Of a stretch of 64,000 bases of DNA, positions 59,118 through 64,000 are shown piece by piece (the first letter of the stretch is position 1; the number at the start of each line of letters is the position of its first letter). The DNA comes from Cryptomeria japonica (lineage: Eukaryota; Streptophyta; Pinopsida; Cupressales; Cupressaceae), in the NCBI RefSeq assembly GCF_030272615.1, contig NC_081405.1, forward strand, positions 308,922,014 through 308,986,013. The letters are read 5' to 3'. Made by a program: the position numbers and the translations under genes. The notes below the pieces were generated by a model that saw only the letters and a program-made list of their open reading frames with translations, was not told the origin of the DNA and did no database searches.

Positions 59118-60296
59118 AAAAAGAAATTTGGGTTTTAGCCACATTGCTAAGAAATTAGATTGGTTTCTTTTTAGAGGAGACTTAACCAGTTTTCCTACAC
59201 ACGTGAGGTCCTCCATTATTCCCTATTCATGTTCTTATCACTTCCTGGTTTTGTTGAGTTTGCCAAGAGCTAATAAGCCTCATAATTATCCCTTCAAATT
59301 TGAAGACATGTGGATGAAGTAATTTTTATTTTTTAATTGATTGATGTCTAGTGGAAGGAGAGCGATTTCACAAGATCAAAGCTATTTTTCCTCATTTCAA
59401 ATATAAAATACCTCAAACAACAATTATTTCTTTGCAATAGATAACACTTTATGGATATTTTTGCTATTAAAAAAATCACTAAGGAAGAAATAGAACATCT
59501 CAATGAGGAAGATATAAAGGATGGTATGTATCAAGCAAAATTTCTTAAACATAATTAACTTCTAGGAAAACATGAAGAAATTTTAACAAAAGAGGAGATC
59601 TAATGGAGATAAAAATAAAGAGAGATCTAGTTAGCAGTAGGAGACAAGAATTCAAAAAAATTTCATAATAGTACTAAGATAAAAATGAGCATTAATAGAA
59701 TAGCCAAATTGAAAAGTGGAGAGGGTAATATCATAAAAGATCAGGAGAGTATTGCAAAGGAAATTGTTTCATTTTTTTAGAATATTCTAAATAATTGGGA
59801 AGGGTCCAATCTAAACACCTAGACATCTCTGTCCAAAAAGTCCCAAAATTAATCTCTAAGGAAAAAAAAAAAATTCATTGTGAGGAATAGAGATTAAGTA
59901 ATCTCTAAATCAATTACATCCAGAAAAAGCCCCTAGCTCAGATGGTTTTCTAGCTAGATTCCTTCAGAAATGTTGGCATATTGTGAGGTTTAAATTAGTG
60001 GATACCATTGAAGGGGCTATAAACTCTGGGAGGTTTCTAATTTAAATTAATAACACTTTAATTGCTATCATTCCTAAAAAGGAATGTAAATATGGTTTAG
60101 AGGACTATAGGCCAATTTCCCTTTGTAATACTATTCACAAAAGTATTGTCAAAGATCTGGACAATAGATTGAAGAAAGAATTTCCTTTCATCATTTTAGA
60201 GGAACAAATAGGTTTTGTGCTCAGTAGATCAATACTTGATGGGGTTATCATAGCTCAAGAGGCCATTCCTTCAATTTAGAATAACAAAAAACCAAG
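59110..60296 (+). pseudogene. L1-type LINE ORF2 (endonuclease end and reverse transcriptase start), broken
   Basis: The endonuclease C-terminal part is seen at 59128-59322 (HIAKKLDWFLFRGDLTSFP ... PFKFEDMW). The linker with AVGDKNSKKFHNSTKIKMS lies near 59625-59690. Reverse transcriptase follows: SSDGFLARFLQKCW, IAIIPKKE, LEDYRPISLCNTIHKSI and EEQIGFVLSRSILDGVIIAQ up to 60280. There are multiple stops and frame changes. The LTR starting at 60297 cuts it before the catalytic YxDD. In the family this protein nicks DNA and copies LINE RNA. Confidence 0.88.
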
Positions 60297-60960
60297 TGTA
60301 GTGTCATAAAATTGTTCCTCCTACAATTTCAACCATATTTGAGGTCCTCACCTTGGTGACGACATCCTCCTTCCTAGCCAAGACCTCTTTCTGCAATTTC
60401 ACCCCTTGACCCCTTCCTGTTTGAACCCAGAGGTAGCCTCAGGACCCTATTTGGGCCCCAAGATAGGGTAGGATAGGGGTGTGGTGCCCTTGTCCCACCC
60501 TCTTAGGGTTGCCCCAAGATAGGTCCCCTCGACCCTATCTATACTTCAGGATCCCAAATCTCCCTGATGTCGACCTTTGGTGAGATGAATTAATCTTCTG
60601 AGCCATGTATAAAAAGGGAGTTGGTTTTCTCATTTGCATAAGCGAGAATTAGATAAGAAGGAATTAGATAAGAAAGCATAGGCAAAGATATACATCATCA
60701 ATCATTCGAGCATTCAAGTCTTCTTCATTCATCCATTGGAGCAATATTTCAACATTCATTTGCAAGCATGTATGTGTGTTAGGGTTTTGTCATGTTACAT
60801 GTCATTCCATGTAGCACTTGTGATTGCATTCAAGAAGCAAAGCAATTATCATCGACAAATTGCAGATCTACAAGGTATACATTTCCATTATTTACATTCA
60901 AGCATTCACAATTACTTTCTTTCAAGGTTGATTCCTCAAACATGGTTTGAATGAGGAAAA
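60297..60960 (+). repeat. 5' LTR of the last element (right border uncertain)
   Basis: The first 260 bp match 63742-64000; beyond that the comparison copy is outside the window. TATAAAAAGG at 60608-60617 is a good TATA box about 310 bp into the LTR. Confidence 0.75.
60608..60617 (+). promoter_or_regulatory. TATA box of the last LTR element
   Basis: TATAAAAAGG is a strong match to the plant TATA consensus, in the element's coding orientation. Confidence 0.6.
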
Positions 60961-62115
60961 CCCCTATCCACAACCCCTTTTCCTCTCTTTTCTATGTGTA
61001 GTTTTTAGGTACACAACTGTAATTGCAGGTTTGGGCTTCATTTGCAGAGATGGAAGAACCATTTTTTGTTTCATGGATTTTGTGGAGGACCATGTACACT
61101 CCCACCACGGTCCCTAATAATTTTCTCCAAATTTGCAAGGTAGATCCATATCAGTCTAATTAGCACATATCCGAAGTTACAACGTGATACCGAACTGGTA
61201 GAACTTCATTTCACTCATTTTCTCTCTTTAAAACTTAGTCAACAAGTCAACACATTTCTTTACAAAAGAGGGTAAATCAAACTTCAACCCTTGCAATCCA
61301 CTTGGAATTCACATCCTTTTTTCCCTTGGATTTGGATCTAGTGGATTCAAGCCCTTCTTTTGAATGCAAAGTTCCTCCAAGTGAACATCATCCTAGTGAC
61401 TTCCTTTCTCTCTCCTAGGTGGGGAGTCACTAGGGTCCAATTTTCCACTTTACATTTTTATGAACGTGATGTCTTACACATTAATTTTGATTTCTCATTA
61501 TTAGATCTGATTAATTGCAATTTGGATTTAAAATTTTCAGTTCTAAATTTGATCTATTTGCAAAGTTTAGAGGTTAATTGCATAAAAACCCTAATTTTTT
61601 ATTTTGAGGAAATTAAGCTTGTGAAGTGTAAAATTTTAATTACTTGTTTTAGATCTGATTTCTATTTCAAAATTGCAATTCAAATATGTCTCTTTATTCT
61701 GAAAATTAAGTGGTTAAATCATAAAACCCTAAATTTTAAGATCTTTCTATTTTTGACCTTTGACTGCAAATATGACTGATCTAGACATATCCAAATCAGT
61801 TGTTTTTCTGGATTCCACAATAATATCATAATGCCTATCATCCTTGAAAATTTTGAAAAACGTTTGTCGGACCGTGTGCACTTTCCCCATAGTCCTCAAC
61901 TTTTTTCCCAAAATTTTAGGAGATGGAATTGACTATGTTTTTCTTCTTAAATTAAAAAAATTAGCATACTTTATCAATTTTAACACCCTCTAAGGCCGAA
62001 CACAAATTCAAATTCAAAATTCAAAATTCAAATTTCCAGTTCAAATTCCATTTTCTCTCCTTTATTAAATTTTCTATGCATGTATGGGGTGAACATTATT
62101 CTTGTTTGATCATCA
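60961..62115 (+). other. LTR end and leader of the last element, no gene
   Basis: The 140-residue frame at 61360-61779 is AT-driven and has no domain. A segment with GGACC[AG]TGT[AG]CACT recurs at about 61088 and 61869, each followed by a CC...GTCC and a T-rich stretch. Confidence 0.45.
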
Positions 62116-62745
62116 ATGACTATGGAGTTCTTATCTTATTTTCCTAATTCAATTTTGAGTTACATTAAAGATGTTCATGATGTTCCCTTCCATGCATATG
62201 ATAATAATTTAGTTCTCCCTTTCATTCATAGTTATGATTTATCCTCTCCCAACATTAATCTCATTAGTGAGGGCACATTGGTGCAAAAAGGGAATATGGA
62301 CACTTCTTTCAAAGATCTCCCTCCTAAAGATGAATCTTTGGAGAATTATGTTCCTTCTTCTCCTATAAAGTACCTCCCTCATAAGGACTATTTGGTGCAA
62401 GAGGATGTTATTATGAATACTTATCCTACTGATACCATACCTTCTTTTGATGGTCTTCCCTCTAAAGATGAAGCATTAATTACATATGATAGAGCTTTTT
62501 CTAATGAGTTTTTTGAACATAAATATACCTTAGAACAATTGGATGATATTATTTCTCATCATAATGCTCTCTCTCCCAAAAATCAAGAGCCTGACAAAAA
62601 TCAAATCAATGCCATTCATGTTCCTAGGAAACCAACAATTCTTCCTGATTATCATGCTATGTCTTACACATATACTAATGAGGTAGTTCATGAGAAGATA
62701 AGTGAAGAATCATATGCTTTCTTAGTTCCCACAATCCTCTCTTGA
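62116..62745 (+). CDS. Uncharacterised 209-residue element protein
   Basis: An uninterrupted frame from ATG at 62116 to TGA at 62745. It is acidic and polar, with three related segments, LPPKDESLENY, LPHKDYLVQED and LPSKDEALITYD, about 35-50 residues apart. There is no signal peptide, membrane segment, Cys/His motif or pol motif. I do not recognise the family. It is the only clean open frame in any element here, which suggests either youth or selection. It may instead be a remnant of a longer coding region, because coding-like text with stops continues to about 62915. Confidence 0.45.
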   Translation: MTMEFLSYFPNSILSYIKDVHDVPFHAYDNNLVLPFIHSYDLSSPNINLISEGTLVQKGNMDTSFKDLPPKDESLENYVPSSPIKYLPHKDYLVQEDVIMNTYPTDTIPSFDGLPSKDEALITYDRAFSNEFFEHKYTLEQLDDIISHHNALSPKNQEPDKNQINAIHVPRKPTILPDYHAMSYTYTNEVVHEKISEESYAFLVPTILS

Positions 62746-62915
62746 ATTGACTCAAATACCCCATCTCCTACCAAAGAAGTTCCTAAAGAATAACTCTTAG
62801 AGGATGAATGGGGGTTCTTAGATTTCACTCCTACCTTTTCTAGAAAGTCTAAGATGCCTGAATTTAATATTCTAAAATTTTCTCTTAACACAAATCTTGA
62901 ATTGGTTCAGGCATG

Positions 62916-63741
62916 TTAAAAATAACATCTAACAATGAATGTCATATTCATCATGATCATTTAAAATAACATTCAAGTTTCTATTATGTTGCTCCTCACT
63001 ATGTGACATAGTTAGGCTACTTATTGGGGGCTCTCTGTCCTTTGTAGTGGTACAATTTAAAGTGCAATAATACTTAGTGAGAAACATAATAGTCTATTTA
63101 TTTTTGCCTCTATGCTTGGGGGGCGAGAAAATTTGTTTTCCTCTTTCTAAGGTTTCACTATTTTCTTCATGGTGTACATTATTCATAAATTTCATGCCTT
63201 TCTTGCATGGAGTTTTCCTTCATGCAAGCGCATGCCTATTCTGTGAGTGGGATCTTCTCCTTGCTTGAAACGGTACATCTCTTATGAACAATCTCTCCTT
63301 AGAGAACTTTTGGGAACCTTCTTCTTTCTCTCTCTTTGTAAATTACCTCTTCTATTGTGTTATTCATAACTTTATGTCATTTCTTGAATCGAGTTATCCT
63401 TCATGCAAGCGCATGATCATTCCTTTGTTAGGATGTATTCCTTGCTTGAAAAAATACGTCTTTTATGAGAAATATGTCTCTATAAGTTGCTTAATTCTTC
63501 TCATTATCCTACACTTGGGGGGTAAGAATATCTCTCCCTCTCTCTTTCTCTAAGGCTCTACTTTTCCCTATTGTGTGGATGGCATGAGAGTTATTACTTG
63601 ATGTCATTCCTTGTGCGAAATTGTTGGTTATTTTCTCAAGGATTCTCTCTTATAGAAGAGGTGTAAGTCCTTCATTACAACCTCTATCCCACTTGGCAAT
63701 GTACATCTATGATAAATTCACCCATCCCTCTTGGGGATAAA
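62916..63741 (+). repeat. 3' region with 181-bp imperfect repeats
   Basis: CTTCATGCAAGCGCATG occurs at 63218-63234 and 63399-63415 within longer similar segments (both preceded by TTATTCATAA and followed by CCTTGCTTGAAA). CTTGGGGGG-type motifs occur at about 63114 and 63510. The small frames at 63077-63553 are not conserved. Confidence 0.65.
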
Positions 63742-64000
63742 TGTAGTGTCATAAAATTGCGCCTCCTACAATTTTAACCACATTTGAGGTCCTCACCTTG
63801 GCGATGACATCCTCCTTCCTAGCCAAGACCTCTATCTACATTTTGACCCCTTTACCCCAACCCATTTGAGCCCTGAGGTAGCCTCGGGATCATGTCTAGG
63901 TCGGAAGATAGGGCAGGACAGGGGTGTGGCGCCCCTATCCCACCCTCTTAGGGTGGCCCCAAGATAGGTTTCCCCAGCCCTTTCTATACTTCAGGATCTC
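63742..64000 (+). repeat. 3' LTR of the last element, partial
   Basis: Aligns with 60297-60556 with roughly 10-15% differences by eye and runs off the window. Confidence 0.85.

Larger units (their letters stand above)
60297..64000 (+). mobile_element. Non-autonomous LTR element, 3' LTR cut by window end
   Basis: 60297-60556 is repeated at 63742-64000, both starting TGTAGTGTCATAAAATTG. The interior (at most 3.4 kb) has no pol or gag motif, only the 209-codon frame at 62116 and purine-rich CTTGGGGGG motifs (63114, 63510) of the kind found before 3' LTRs. It lies inside LINE ORF2. The 5' LTR end and primer-binding site could not be located. Confidence 0.8.

Noticed and set aside
61360-61779. 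Plus-strand frame of 140 codons
   Set aside because: AT-driven Leu/Ile/Phe/Lys composition in the leader of an LTR element, without recognisable domain or repeats.

Overview
This is a 64-kb piece of a large, AT-rich, repeat-dominated plant nuclear genome. It has one recognisable host gene, an intron-bearing expansin-like B gene at 20185-21316. Almost everything else is retrotransposon sequence, mostly old and nested. LTRs of 0.9-2.8 kb, gag-only and pol-less elements, L1-type LINEs carrying many stops, and a low gene count suggest a gymnosperm, possibly a conifer. That is an inference; no marker in the window proves it. I see no rRNA, tRNA gene, CRISPR or bacterial signal.

Layout. 1-16105: a minus-strand non-autonomous LTR element with a gag-like gene and no pol; its left LTR is cut by the window edge. 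Its right LTR is split by a complete minus-strand Ty1/copia element (5759-13451) with a perfect 5-bp target duplication. 16106-19870: decayed element remnants, including a relative of the 34.9-41.6 kb element in opposite orientation. 20081-21500: the expansin-like gene. 21888-37259: a 7.66-kb direct tandem duplication, each copy holding a broken LINE ORF1 interrupted by the same LTR element. Only the second copy keeps the whole element (34872-41600), which carries zinc knuckles and a long non-pol reading frame of about 1,100 codons. 41606-42200: the rest of the LINE ORF1. 42240-45713 and beyond: a minus-strand Ty3/gypsy remnant with a solo LTR in its gag. 50110-53810: a second minus-strand gypsy remnant, its integrase split by a 2-kb insert and its upstream part hit by a tRNA-derived SINE. 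54024-56551: a solo LTR that landed in a TA-rich microsatellite. 58136-59117: a long inverted repeat. 59110-60296: LINE ORF2 relics. 60297-64000: a further non-autonomous LTR element whose 3' LTR runs off the window.

How it fits together. Several pol-less elements share the LTR terminus, polypurine tract and primer-binding-site pattern of the copia element, consistent with mobilisation in trans by copia-type enzymes. No retroelement protein gene here is intact. The expansin gene looks recent and well preserved apart from a TGA codon created across its third intron.
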